64,000 nucleotides of DNA from Sulfuritalea sp. (GTDB taxonomy: Bacteria; Pseudomonadota; Gammaproteobacteria; Burkholderiales; Rhodocyclaceae): contig JADYZH010000075.1 of the NCBI GenBank assembly GCA_020853215.1, positions 34,078-98,077 of the forward strand, in the 5' to 3' direction. This document shows, one piece after another, positions 40,686 through 48,910 of the stretch. The notes beneath the pieces are model-generated. The model ran no database searches. It saw only the letters and a list, made by a program, of their open reading frames with translations, and was not told the origin of the DNA. The translations under genes and the position numbers were made by a program. Each line of letters begins with the position of its first letter. The first letter of the stretch is position 1.

Positions 40686-41438
40686 CTAGCGCAATGCGAG
40701 GATTTGCGTTGCGGCCCGGTCATTGGCGTCGGCCGTTGACAGCATTTTCATTTGCATCTCGAACTGCCGTGCCAGCGAAATCATCGCCACCATCTGTTCA
40801 GCCGGATTGACGTTGCTGCCCTCGAGGGCCCCGGTCGCGATCTTGACGTTTTCATCGACCGGCGCCGCCGAGCCGTCCCGCAGGCGAAACAGGCCATCTC
40901 GGCCGCGAACCATGTCGGCTACCGGCGGATTGACCAGTTTGACCCGGCCGATGACGCTCACCGTGTTCTGGGCACCCGATTCCGGCAACGTCGAGATCGT
41001 GCCATCGACGCCGACGCTGATCTTTTGTTCCGGGGGAACGGTAATCGGGCCGCCATCGCCCTGCACCGGGACGCCGCTGCGGGTCTGGATGATTCCGTTG
41101 ACATCGAGTTCGAAGCTGCCGTCGCGCGTATAGGCCTCGCTGCCGTCCGGCATCTGCAAGGCAATCCAGCCCGTTCCGCGCACTGCCATGTCCAGGGGCC
41201 GATCGGTGGTCACCATCGGGCCGGAAGCGAAATCGGTATGGGTACTGGCATCGACGGCAAAAGCTCGCGTCGCCAAGCCCTTCTGCCAGGCAGCTGACTG
41301 TACCTGGACGGCGCGCAAGCGGTGCTCCTCGGCCCGGTACCCGGTGGAGCTGGCGTTGGCGAGATTGTGTGCCACCGCCGCCTGCCGGTTCAGCGTCTGG
41401 CTGGCCCCGGTCATTGCCGTGTAGATCAGTCTGTCCAT
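40686..41438 (-). CDS. flgF: proximal rod protein FlgF
   Basis: The 250-residue rod protein opens MDRLIYTAMTGASQTLNRQA and carries the GxxxxDGSFELDVNG-type region and the C-terminal NVNPAEQMVAMISLARQFE. Canonical length. It follows flgE by 85 bases and is followed, unusually, by the second hook-like gene. Confidence 0.97.
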   Translation of the reverse strand: MDRLIYTAMTGASQTLNRQAAVAHNLANASSTGYRAEEHRLRAVQVQSAAWQKGLATRAFAVDASTHTDFASGPMVTTDRPLDMAVRGTGWIALQMPDGSEAYTRDGSFELDVNGIIQTRSGVPVQGDGGPITVPPEQKISVGVDGTISTLPESGAQNTVSVIGRVKLVNPPVADMVRGRDGLFRLRDGSAAPVDENVKIATGALEGSNVNPAEQMVAMISLARQFEMQMKMLSTADANDRAATQILALR

Positions 41439-41523
41439 GTCGCCGCCCGGTTCGCTGTCGCTGGTTCAGTCGTCGCCCGGTGCGCCGTGTCGTCGGCACC
41501 GACTTTGTGGCTGTACATCGCTG

Positions 41524-42822
41524 TTAACGCAGGTTGACCAGGGTTTGCAGAATGCTGTCCTGCGTCTTGATCGTCTGCGCGTTGGCCTGGTAGGCCCGCT
41601 GCTGGGTGATCATGTTGACCAGTTCGGCGGTCAGATCCACATTGGAATCCTCAAGCCCGGAGGCCTGCAGAACGCCATACTGTCCCGAGGATCCCGGCGC
41701 GCCGACAATCGGATCGCCGCTCGTCGGCGACTGCGCCCAGCGATTGTCGCCCAGGGGCTGCAAACCCTGCGGATTGCGGAAACTGGCAAGGATGACCTGG
41801 CCCACCGGGTTGGTCTGCCCATTGGTATAGCGACCCAGCACCACGCCATCCTTGCCGATACTGAACCCCGCCAGCGTGCCCGCGGCAAATCCATCCTGAA
41901 TCATGGCATTCACCGCAAACTGCGTGCCGTACTGGGTGGATCCGCTGAAATCGACCGGGAATACCTGCGGCGTGGTAACCGCTCCGGCATACCCAAGCTG
42001 CGCGTCGGTGAGCGATGCGGTAAACGCGGGAGAAGTGAGCGCGCCCGATGTATTGAAGGTCAAGGTCCCAAGAGCTGTAACACCGCCACCGGATAGATCG
42101 AGAAACGTCGGCACTGCACCCGCCGGGTTCGTGATCGTCGCATAGGCCTGCCAGGTATTTGCAGCTGCGGCCTTGACGAAATACATCGAGTAGGTATGCG
42201 GATTCCCCAGGCTGTCATAGATGGTCGTCGCCGTCGACTGGTTGTATGAGGTGGGATCGCCGTAATCGAATGGCGCGGTGATCGGGACTCCCAGGCGAGA
42301 ATCGAGGTTGATATTCGCCTGAATCCCGGTCGCCGAACTGCTGCCACCCGTGGCTTGTGGCGTGCCGGACAAACTCTGGGTCGGATCGAACAGGCGCAGC
42401 GGTACCGCCGGCGATCCGGCGGCAATCAGTCCATTGACAGCCGCGATACCCTTGAGCTGCAAACCTTGGGAATTCACGATAAAGCCGTCCTTGTCGAGCT
42501 GGAATTGGCCATTCCGGCCGTAGACCGTTCCGCCCGAGCCGTCATCCATAAGGAAGAATCCGCCGCCATTGATTGCCGTGTCCAGCGGATTGTTGGTGAC
42601 GGAGATATTGCCCTGGGAAAATTGTTGAACGATAGCCGACACCTTGGATCCAATTCCCACCGGTGCCGCACCAGCACCGCTGAGCGAGGCCGCAAAAACG
42701 TCGGCGAACTGTGCCGAACCGCTCTTGAAGCCTATCGTTCCCGAGTTGGCGATGTTGTTGCCGACGGTATCAAGCGCCTTTGAGGATGCGTTGAGACCGC
42801 TCAAACCTTGCTGAAAGCCCAT
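41524..42822 (-). CDS. flgE: flagellar hook protein FlgE
   Basis: The main hook subunit has 432 residues from ATG 42822 (GGGAGAAGAGC upstream); the longer ORF start lies in the flgD end. The opening MGFQQGLSGLNASSKALDTV, hook D2 region (TIYDSLGNPHTYSMYFV) and C-terminal NVDLTAELVNMITQQRAYQA are canonical. It follows flgD by 13 bases, the usual place for flgE. Confidence 0.97.
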   Translation of the reverse strand: MGFQQGLSGLNASSKALDTVGNNIANSGTIGFKSGSAQFADVFAASLSGAGAAPVGIGSKVSAIVQQFSQGNISVTNNPLDTAINGGGFFLMDDGSGGTVYGRNGQFQLDKDGFIVNSQGLQLKGIAAVNGLIAAGSPAVPLRLFDPTQSLSGTPQATGGSSSATGIQANINLDSRLGVPITAPFDYGDPTSYNQSTATTIYDSLGNPHTYSMYFVKAAAANTWQAYATITNPAGAVPTFLDLSGGGVTALGTLTFNTSGALTSPAFTASLTDAQLGYAGAVTTPQVFPVDFSGSTQYGTQFAVNAMIQDGFAAGTLAGFSIGKDGVVLGRYTNGQTNPVGQVILASFRNPQGLQPLGDNRWAQSPTSGDPIVGAPGSSGQYGVLQASGLEDSNVDLTAELVNMITQQRAYQANAQTIKTQDSILQTLVNLR

Positions 42823-42835
42823 GCTCTTCTCCCGC

Positions 42836-43519
42836 TCAGAAAATTTGTTTGACGTTGCCCATTGTTGCCAATCCAAGTGGCCCAAGGTCGAGCGTTACGC
42901 CCTGACTGCTACGGTTAACGCTCACCACCCCGGCAAGTTCCAGCGGCGAGATATCCACCTTCTCGGTACCACGCTTCGCCGTAAGCGCCATGCTGTAACT
43001 GCCATGCGCTGCCTCTGCGCCCGAGTCGGTCTTGCCGTCCCAGGCGAAAGTGTGCACGCCGGCGTCGAGGTCGCCGAGCTCAATGGTCCTGATTGGCAAG
43101 CCGTTGGGATCCTTGATGGTCAGCACCACCTGATCGGCCGCAGCGGCCAGTTCCATGCCGCCCACCGCGCCACTGCCGGTCAGTTTGAGTCCGCTGCCGG
43201 CCACCATCACCTGACGCCCTACCAGCGCAGCCGCCTGCATGGCCTCGGCATCGACGGTGCTCGACAGCAGCTTTTGCAAGGTTGCATTCAATTTCTCGAT
43301 GCCATCTACGGTACTGATCTGGGCCAGCTGGGACGTCATCTGGGCGTTATCCATCGGGTTCAGCGGATCCTGATTCTTGAGCTGAGTCGTCAGCAGTTTC
43401 AGGAAACGGTCCTGCGCTTCGTTGGTGACGCTCTTGGCTTTGGTGCTTGCGGTGCCATTGACTGAATCGATCAGCGTCTGGGCAACGCCTGTACCCCCTG
43501 CAGTTACGGTAGTTGTCAT
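42836..43519 (-). CDS. flgD: hook cap / scaffolding protein FlgD
   Basis: The 227-residue protein guides hook subunit assembly. The conserved N-terminal motif RFLKLLTTQLKNQDPLNPMD and MTSQLAQISTVDGIEKLN are present, with FlgD Ig-like domains after residue 90. It lies between flgC and flgE. Confidence 0.97.
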   Translation of the reverse strand: MTTTVTAGGTGVAQTLIDSVNGTASTKAKSVTNEAQDRFLKLLTTQLKNQDPLNPMDNAQMTSQLAQISTVDGIEKLNATLQKLLSSTVDAEAMQAAALVGRQVMVAGSGLKLTGSGAVGGMELAAAADQVVLTIKDPNGLPIRTIELGDLDAGVHTFAWDGKTDSGAEAAHGSYSMALTAKRGTEKVDISPLELAGVVSVNRSSQGVTLDLGPLGLATMGNVKQIF

Positions 43520-43542
43520 GTCATCCTCTCTTTGATAGCGGC

Positions 43543-43944
43543 CTACTGCCCGATTGCCAGCATTTTTTGTACCAGTGACTTGGCAGTGTTCAGTACCTCG
43601 ACGTTGTTCTGGTATGAACGCGATGCTGAAATCATATTGACCATCTCGTCCACCACGTTCACGTTGGGCATCGCGACATAGCCCTGATCGTCTGCCGCCG
43701 GGTTCGACGGGTCGTACAGCGTGCGAAGCGGTGCCGTGCTTTCGGTCACTCGCGTAACCCGAACCCCGATACCGCCGCCTTCAACGGGCGTCGCCTTGAA
43801 TACCACCTGTTTGGCGCGATATGGCTGACCGTCTGCCCCGACCACGCTGTCGGCATTGGCCAGATTGCTGGCAACCGCATTGAGACGGGCCGACTGTGCG
43901 GTAAGCGCGGAACCGGCAATCGAAAAAACGTTGAGGAGGCTCAT
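43543..43944 (-). CDS. flgC: proximal rod protein FlgC
   Basis: The 133-residue rod protein has N-terminal [29 protein letters not shown] and C-terminal [20 protein letters not shown]. It follows flgB by four bases and is canonical in all features. Confidence 0.98.
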   Translation of the reverse strand: MSLLNVFSIAGSALTAQSARLNAVASNLANADSVVGADGQPYRAKQVVFKATPVEGGGIGVRVTRVTESTAPLRTLYDPSNPAADDQGYVAMPNVNVVDEMVNMISASRSYQNNVEVLNTAKSLVQKMLAIGQ

Positions 43945-43948
43945 GGTC

Positions 43949-44353
43949 TTACTGGCTCATCGCCATTTGCAAGCTCTTGAAATCGCTGTTGATGAATGTC
44001 AGGGCGGCCTCCAGCCGCAGCGCGTTCTGGGCGAATGCGCTGCGCTCGACATCCATGTTCACGGTGTTGCCGTCCACGCTGGGCTGAAATTCCGTGCGGT
44101 ACTTGGCGGCACCGGCGAAGGATGAGCCGCTCGTACCTCCCAGATGCCGTGGCGATGTCGCCATCATGCCGACATCGGCGCTCCGACGTCCGGCAAGCGC
44201 CGAACCCAGCGCATCCTTGAAGTCAATATCACGTGCCTTGAAGTGCGGTGTATCGGCATTGGCGATATTCGACGCCAGGAGTTCCTGGCGATGGGTCAGC
44301 ACGCCGAGCGCGACGCGCTGAACCTTGAGTTGTTGGTCAATCCGGTCAATCAT
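43949..44353 (-). CDS. flgB: proximal rod protein FlgB
   Basis: The 134-residue rod protein carries [20 protein letters not shown] and a C-terminal helix of the family. It is the first gene of the flgBCDEF-flgE2-GHIJ transcript. A sigma-54 promoter lies about 50 bases upstream, and flgA is divergent. Confidence 0.97.
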   Translation of the reverse strand: MIDRIDQQLKVQRVALGVLTHRQELLASNIANADTPHFKARDIDFKDALGSALAGRRSADVGMMATSPRHLGGTSGSSFAGAAKYRTEFQPSVDGNTVNMDVERSAFAQNALRLEAALTFINSDFKSLQMAMSQ

Positions 44354-44400
44354 GGTATCGGTCGCAAAGTACTCAAAAAGAAGTTACGTGGCTTGACCTA

Positions 44401-44416
44401 AGCAGTATCCATGCCA
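44401..44416 (-). promoter_or_regulatory. sigma-54 promoter of the flgB operon
   Basis: On the minus strand it reads TGGCATGGATACTGCT, matching TGGCAC-N5-TTGCW at all but two positions, about 50 bases before flgB. A weaker plus-strand candidate (TGGCTTGACCTAAGCA, 44389-44404) overlaps it and could serve flgA. Confidence 0.68.
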
Positions 44417-44511
44417 TGCACTAATATCCCTTATGCCTGCGCTGAATCCCGCATCAAACGTACGCCGGCGGCAGGAGTCGCCCTTGCCGTGGCAAATGCG
44501 TAACACCGACG

Positions 44512-44526
44512 TGGCAAAAGTTGCCG
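44512..44526. promoter_or_regulatory. candidate enhancer palindrome, copy 3
   Basis: TGGCAAAAGTTGCCG differs by one base from CGGCAA-N3-TTGCCG. It lies about 100 bases upstream of the flgB sigma-54 promoter, a classical enhancer distance, and 73 bases upstream of flgA. A second dyad of opposite order (TTGCC-GT-GGCAA) lies 20-30 bases to its left. Confidence 0.48.
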
Positions 44527-44598
44527 CCCGAAGTAAGGCACTGCCCGTAACCTTCGGGATACAACGTCGCCCTGGGCATCGTGCTGTATTCTTCACCC

Positions 44599-45294
44599 AT
44601 GCGGATGCCTGTCACCACCCTCGTCTCCACCTGCTTCCCACTGCTCCTTCTGATCGCAGGCGCAGCGCGGGCGGCTGAAGTGGAACCCATCCGGCGAGCC
44701 ATTGCGGAGTTTCTGCAAGTCCAGAACAAGGGCCTGCCGGGCAAGGCACACTCCAGTATCGGCACTATCAACGCCGGTCGCCTGGCGGCCGGCTGTAGAA
44801 GCTTCGATGTGTCGATCGATACCGGCGCCCGGCCATGGGGGCGCACTCATGTCAAGGTACGTTGCACGGAAGGCGCCACATGGAGCCTGTATGTGCCGGT
44901 GCAGATTCATGTCGCAATCGACTATCTGGCCAGCGCCCGTCCCCTGCGCGCCGGCCAGTTGATCGCCGAGGCGGACATAATCCGCCGCCAGGGTGACCTG
45001 GCCGAATTGCCGGCGGACATATTGACTGATCCGGCACAGGCGCTCGGTCAATCCGCCAGCGTCTCCTTGCCGGCCAATCGTCCGCTGCGCGCCGCCATGC
45101 TGAATCAGCCACTGGTGATCAGGCAGGGTCAAAACATAAAGTTAGTTGCCGCAGGAAAGGGTTTTCAGGTCTCCCGCGAAGGGCGCGCGCTCAACAACGC
45201 CGTGCCGGGCCAGGTCGTTCAGGTGCGCCTTGCCTCGGGAGAAATCATCAGGGGCACCGCACGGAGTGACGGCACGGTTGGATTGGCCAATTGA
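44599..45294 (+). CDS. flgA: P-ring assembly chaperone FlgA
   Basis: The periplasmic chaperone for FlgI has about 231 residues from ATG 44599. The signal peptide ends IAGAARAAE; the ORF-track GTG at 44581 adds six residues. The C-terminal SAF-type region (ARPLRAGQLIAEADIIRRQG, RQGQNIKLVAAGKGFQVSRE) is typical. It leads the flgA-flgM-flgN group, divergent from flgB. Confidence 0.95.
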   Translation: MRMPVTTLVSTCFPLLLLIAGAARAAEVEPIRRAIAEFLQVQNKGLPGKAHSSIGTINAGRLAAGCRSFDVSIDTGARPWGRTHVKVRCTEGATWSLYVPVQIHVAIDYLASARPLRAGQLIAEADIIRRQGDLAELPADILTDPAQALGQSASVSLPANRPLRAAMLNQPLVIRQGQNIKLVAAGKGFQVSREGRALNNAVPGQVVQVRLASGEIIRGTARSDGTVGLAN

Positions 45295-45386
45295 GTTCCC
45301 GCTCTCATCAGCCTCGGAACCCGCTGTAGAATATCCCGGCATAGTCCGGGAAACTGAAACTAAGGAAACAAATCTCCGGCAAGTAC

Positions 45387-45413
45387 TAAAGTTTGGTCGT
45401 CTCGTGCCGTTAA
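45387..45413 (+). promoter_or_regulatory. sigma-28 (FliA) promoter of flgMN
   Basis: TAAAGTTT (45387-45394) and GCCGTTAA (45406-45413) are separated by 11 bases. This matches the FliA consensus TAAAGTTT-N11-GCCGATAA at all but one position. It lies about 36 bases before flgM, giving the usual feedback loop in which FliA drives its own anti-sigma factor. Confidence 0.88.
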
Positions 45414-45448
45414 GGCGGTCAAGCTCAAAACCCACAGTGGTGCATTCC

Positions 45449-45745
45449 ATGAAGATCAACTCCTCGATACCGTCGCCCACCACGCCACTGAAGTCCCACA
45501 ACCAGACTCAGTCGGACACCTCGGCAACGCAGGCATCCCGAGCCGCCGGCGATGCCTCGGCATCCATGCACCTGAAACAAACATCAACACTGGACGCAAC
45601 GACCGCCCCCTTCCATAGTCAGCGTGTTGCAGAAATCCGGCAGGCTATTGCCGACGGACATTTCAAGATCGATGCCGAGAAAATTGCCAGTCGCTTGATC
45701 GATGATGTACGCGACCTGCTGGCCAAAGACCGGCCGGCCACCTGA
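45449..45745 (+). CDS. flgM: anti-sigma-28 factor FlgM
   Basis: The 98-residue protein binds and inhibits FliA until export through the finished hook. ATG 45449 gives the typical opening MKINSSIPS; the ORF-track start reads through flgA and is rejected. The disordered N-terminal half and the C-terminal sigma-binding helices (RVAEIRQAIADGHFKIDAEK, IASRLIDDVRDLL) fit the family. A sigma-28 promoter precedes it. Confidence 0.95.
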   Translation: MKINSSIPSPTTPLKSHNQTQSDTSATQASRAAGDASASMHLKQTSTLDATTAPFHSQRVAEIRQAIADGHFKIDAEKIASRLIDDVRDLLAKDRPAT

Positions 45746-46229
45746 AATTCCCGTTGCCTTGACTGCCATCGATACGTTGCTGGAACAGACGGTCGCCGAC
45801 CTGAAGCGTTTCATTGCCGTCATTGCCACCGAGCGGAGCACGCTCATTTCCGGCGATATCGATCGGCTGCCGGCCATCGCCGAGGAGAAGTCCGCATTGG
45901 CGACACGCATCGCCAATCTCGAAGCGCAACGCGATGCCGCGCTCGGGGCGGCCGGCTTCAGCGCCGGACGGCAAGGCATTGACGCCTGGCTGGCCGCCAA
46001 TCCGGCCCCTTTGTCAATATCCCGACGAACTGCCTGGAAGCTTCACTTGGATCTTGCGACCGAAGCCAGGCGCGACAACGAAATCAATGGCAAGCTGATT
46101 GCCGCAGGTCTCCAGCAAAACCAGCAAGCACTCGACACGCTGCTGGGTAAAGCTGCCGATGCCGGCACTTATGGTGCCGATGGTCAGCGCCAGACCGCCG
46201 CTGGCCGGCGACCGCGAGGCAGTGCCTGA
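45702..46229 (+). CDS. flgN: flagellar export chaperone FlgN
   Basis: FlgN is the chaperone for FlgK and FlgL. The family is helical and poorly conserved; here the region IDTLLEQTVADLKRFIAVIA, then EEKSALATRIANLE and ISRRTAWKLHLDL fits it. The start is uncertain. ATGs at 45702/45705 would overlap flgM by about 44 bases; a TTG near 45759 (LTAIDTLL) is possible. It follows flgM as in other flagellar clusters and converges on motD. Confidence 0.82.
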   Translation: MMYATCWPKTGRPPEIPVALTAIDTLLEQTVADLKRFIAVIATERSTLISGDIDRLPAIAEEKSALATRIANLEAQRDAALGAAGFSAGRQGIDAWLAANPAPLSISRRTAWKLHLDLATEARRDNEINGKLIAAGLQQNQQALDTLLGKAADAGTYGADGQRQTAAGRRPRGSA

Positions 46230-46262
46230 ATCAGCCCAGCTGCACCTCTCGTCCAGGGGGAT

Positions 46263-47060
46263 TCAGTCCTGAAGAGGAACGTCCACCTGTTGGTCCGTAG
46301 CACGTGACTCGATCGTGATTGCCACACGACGATTCCTTTGTCGCCCTTCCGCGAAGGCATTGTCAGCAACCGGTCGCTGATCCGCGTAGCCTGTTGCGGT
46401 CAGACGCCGCGGATCGACGGCGGTATCAATGAACAAGCGAACCACACTGGCCGCCCGTGCTGTAGAGAGTTCCCAATTTGAAGGAAATTGCGGCGTGCTG
46501 ATGCGAATATTGTCCGTATGCCCCTCGACGACAATCGGAAAGTCTGTTGCCGCCAGAACCCGCCCCACGGTGCCCAACGCACGCACTGCTCCCAGGTCGA
46601 GCCGCGCTTCTCCAGGTGCGAACAGTACGCTGGCGTTGATATCCACGGTAATGGCCAAGGCACCCTCGGTAACCCTGACCTTACCCTCCGCCATCAACGG
46701 CGCCAATGCCTGATTGATGTCCTTTGCCAAGCTGCGTAAATGCTCCTTCTTCATCGGCTGGGTTTCCTCGGTCTTGATCCTGGCCGGATTGCGGCGCAGC
46801 GGAATCGCCAGCGGCACGGGATCGCTCGGACTGACCACCGAAATCACCCCGGAGGACGCGCCCGGCACGCTGCGAAAGGCGTCTACGATGGAATTTGACA
46901 TCACGCGATACTTGCCTTCGCTAATCGAGGAAATTGCGTACATCACCACGAAAAAGGCGAACAGCAATGTAATGAAATCGGCATAGGATACGAGCCAGCG
47001 ATCATGGTTGTCGGGCTCGTCCGACGCGCGGCGGCGGCGGCGACGTCTATACAGCGCCAT
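46263..47060 (-). CDS. motD: flagellar motor stator protein MotD (MotB family)
   Basis: The peptidoglycan-anchored stator subunit has 265 residues from ATG 47060. An Arg-rich start (ALYRRRRRRR) precedes the single membrane segment with the proton-binding Asp in RWLVSYADFITLLFAFFVVM. The OmpA-like domain (VEGHTDNIRI, ATGYADQRPVADN) follows. Its start overlaps the motC end by 14 bases. Location next to fliA matches the MotCD stator of pseudomonads rather than MotAB. Confidence 0.92.
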   Translation of the reverse strand: MALYRRRRRRRASDEPDNHDRWLVSYADFITLLFAFFVVMYAISSISEGKYRVMSNSIVDAFRSVPGASSGVISVVSPSDPVPLAIPLRRNPARIKTEETQPMKKEHLRSLAKDINQALAPLMAEGKVRVTEGALAITVDINASVLFAPGEARLDLGAVRALGTVGRVLAATDFPIVVEGHTDNIRISTPQFPSNWELSTARAASVVRLFIDTAVDPRRLTATGYADQRPVADNAFAEGRQRNRRVAITIESRATDQQVDVPLQD

Positions 47061-47808
47061 CGACAAAATAACCCTGTAAACGGCCTTCAATGATGTGCGG
47101 ATTGTCGCCGTTGCCGATACTTACCAGTCCATCCACCAGCATCTCGCGAAAGGTAACGATACGAACAATGTGCGCAAGCAATTTTTTGGCGATCGGCAGA
47201 AAAATCAGGTTGGCCGCGCCAACGCCATAAATGGTCGCGACGAAAGCCACGGCGATACCGCCGCCCAGTTTGGACGGGTCGGACAGATTTTCCATGACAT
47301 GAATCAGGCCCATCACTGCGGCCATGATGCCGATCGTCGGCGAATATCCTCCCGCCGACTCCCACACTTTCGCCGCAGCCTTGAGGTTGGATTCCCATGC
47401 GCTGATCTCCACTTCCAGCACTTCACGCATGGCGTCAGGTTCTGCACCGTCAACCAGCAACTGCAAGCCCTTGGCGGCAAACGGGTCACTCTGGATTCTG
47501 ATCTGGGCCTCCAGCGACAGCAGCCCCTCCTTGCGCGCAATGTAGCTCCAGCGGGCAATGTCCGCAATCAGGCGCTTCGGCTCTACCGGCGGCGGGAAAA
47601 ACACCCATCTCGCCATTTTCATGCCATCCCTGAAAACACTCAGCGGACTTTGCAGCATCACCGCGCCCAGCGTACCGCCGACAACGATCAGAAATGCAGT
47701 CGGCTGCAGCAGCGAATCAATATGACCACCTTCCAGCAGCTGGCCACCGACGATGGCGGTCAGGCCGAGCAGCAAACCAGCAATGCTGATCTTGTCCATC
47801 TGCATCAC
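47047..47808 (-). CDS. motC: flagellar motor stator protein MotC (MotA family)
   Basis: The 253-residue stator subunit has four membrane segments (for example FLIVVGGTLGAVML and PTIGIMAAVMGLIHVME) and a charged cytoplasmic loop. GTG 47808 overlaps the fliA stop (GTGA); ATG 47805 or 47799 are alternatives. It pairs with motD. The cheY/Z/A genes that lie between fliA and motC in pseudomonads are missing here. Confidence 0.92.
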   Translation of the reverse strand: MMQMDKISIAGLLLGLTAIVGGQLLEGGHIDSLLQPTAFLIVVGGTLGAVMLQSPLSVFRDGMKMARWVFFPPPVEPKRLIADIARWSYIARKEGLLSLEAQIRIQSDPFAAKGLQLLVDGAEPDAMREVLEVEISAWESNLKAAAKVWESAGGYSPTIGIMAAVMGLIHVMENLSDPSKLGGGIAVAFVATIYGVGAANLIFLPIAKKLLAHIVRIVTFREMLVDGLVSIGNGDNPHIIEGRLQGYFVDGAV

Positions 47809-48569
47809 TGGCCGATGCCGTTCACGGTGCGCTTGCGCCGCCCGATGCCCAGCAGCTTGCCCTCGCCAACCACGCTGGCACGCAAGCGAGCGACCGCCTG
47901 ACTATGCAATTGACAGACGCGTGACTCGCTGACCTCCAGTACTTCGCCTATTTCACGCAGATTCAAATCCTGTTCGTAATACAGCGCCATCATCATCTTT
48001 TCCCGCTCCGGCAGTCCCTCGATAGCCGCTACCAGTGCTGCGTGCATGTCCGACTCCTCCAGAAGCGCCAGCGGATCAAGGCTGGTTGCCGGTGCATGAC
48101 GCTCGAGGTAATCGTCGCCACTGCCATCGGTCATGTCCTCGATATAGACCAGTTGGTGACCACGCGCCTCGAGTAGCATCTTCTGGTAGTCTGCCAAGGA
48201 CATGTCCAGAGCGACTGCCAGTTCGCCTTCGGACGGCGCGCGACCGTGCTCGTGTTCCAGCTTTCGGATCGCCGCCTCGACCAGACGCATATCGCGGCGC
48301 ACGCTACGCGGTAACCAGTCGTTTTCGCGCAGGCCGTCCAGCATGGCACCGCGTATCCGCTGCACCGCGTAGGTTTCGAACTGGGCACCGAGACCCTCTT
48401 CAAACCGGTCAAGCGCATCAAGCAGACCGATCATTCCATTCTGGATTAAATCATCGACATCAACGCTAGCAGGGAGCTTCGCCATTAGTAGGAAAGCCAT
48501 ACGCTTTACCAGTGGAGCGTACTGGGTAACACGCTGCTCTTTGGCAAGCACGCCTTGGGCGGTGTACAT
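47805..48569 (-). CDS. fliA: flagellar sigma factor sigma-28, FliA
   Basis: The 254-residue sigma factor drives late genes (fliC, flgM). Region 2 (RMAFLLMAKLPASVDVDDLI, NGMIGLLDALDRFE, YAVQRIRGAMLDGLRENDWL), region 3 (RSVRRDMRLVEAAIRKLEHE) and region 4 (YYEQDLNLREIGEVLEVSES) are intact. Gene order flhF-flhG-fliA-motC is conserved. A 29-codon ORF and repeat copy D lie upstream, so fliA may have its own promoter separate from flhAFG. Confidence 0.97.
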   Translation of the reverse strand: MYTAQGVLAKEQRVTQYAPLVKRMAFLLMAKLPASVDVDDLIQNGMIGLLDALDRFEEGLGAQFETYAVQRIRGAMLDGLRENDWLPRSVRRDMRLVEAAIRKLEHEHGRAPSEGELAVALDMSLADYQKMLLEARGHQLVYIEDMTDGSGDDYLERHAPATSLDPLALLEESDMHAALVAAIEGLPEREKMMMALYYEQDLNLREIGEVLEVSESRVCQLHSQAVARLRASVVGEGKLLGIGRRKRTVNGIGQ

Positions 48570-48590
48570 CGATCCTGTCGCTCGGGTCGT

Positions 48591-48680
48591 CTATGGCGCA
48601 TTGTCGAAGGTGTCGCGCAGGCCGTAGACGGGCAGTAGCATCGTCGTCGCCGGATCGTCCACCCGCATGATTGTGGTCAT
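48591..48680 (-). CDS. small ORF (29 aa) directly upstream of fliA
   Basis: It is too short for the ORF track. It reads MTTIMRVDDPATTMLLPVYG and ends RDTFDNAP, with GGGAAGG five or six bases before the ATG and a stop 21 bases before the fliA start. I do not recognise it. It may be a leader peptide, a remnant, or chance; the good ribosome site and close spacing are the only support. Confidence 0.35.
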   Translation of the reverse strand: MTTIMRVDDPATTMLLPVYGLRDTFDNAP

Positions 48681-48770
48681 AGCGCCTTCCCTCGAAAAAA
48701 GACCACGAACTCCTGAGCTAGTCCCGCCAAAGCAAGTCACCGGAATGCTCGTGCCCCATACGAAGACATA

Positions 48771-48833
48771 CTCTCAAAGAGGCAAGGTTTTGTTTATCCG
48801 TGAATTACGCGACAAACTGCGGAATCTACGTAG
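48771..48833 (+). repeat. dispersed intergenic repeat, copy D (in the 48570-48910 gap)
   Basis: The ATCCGTGAAT, ACGC, CAAAC and CTACGTAG (48826-48833) blocks lie in the conserved register with the flank ACTCTCAAAG shared with copy C. It lies between flhG and fliA; the CTACGTAG end points away from fliA, whose start is about 200 bases beyond the element. Apart from this and the 29-codon ORF the gap holds nothing I can support. Confidence 0.85.
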
Positions 48834-48910
48834 CGCCCGGGGAACGCTCATTTCCGCGCAATAGGCACAGCAACATCAGTCGATATTGCAGGGATAGGCC
48901 GGCAAGATGG

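Noticed and set aside
44389-44404. Plus-strand sigma-54-like site for flgA
   Set aside because: The -12 element reads AAGCA and the -24 box is weak. It overlaps the better flgB promoter on the other strand, so I did not list it as its own feature.
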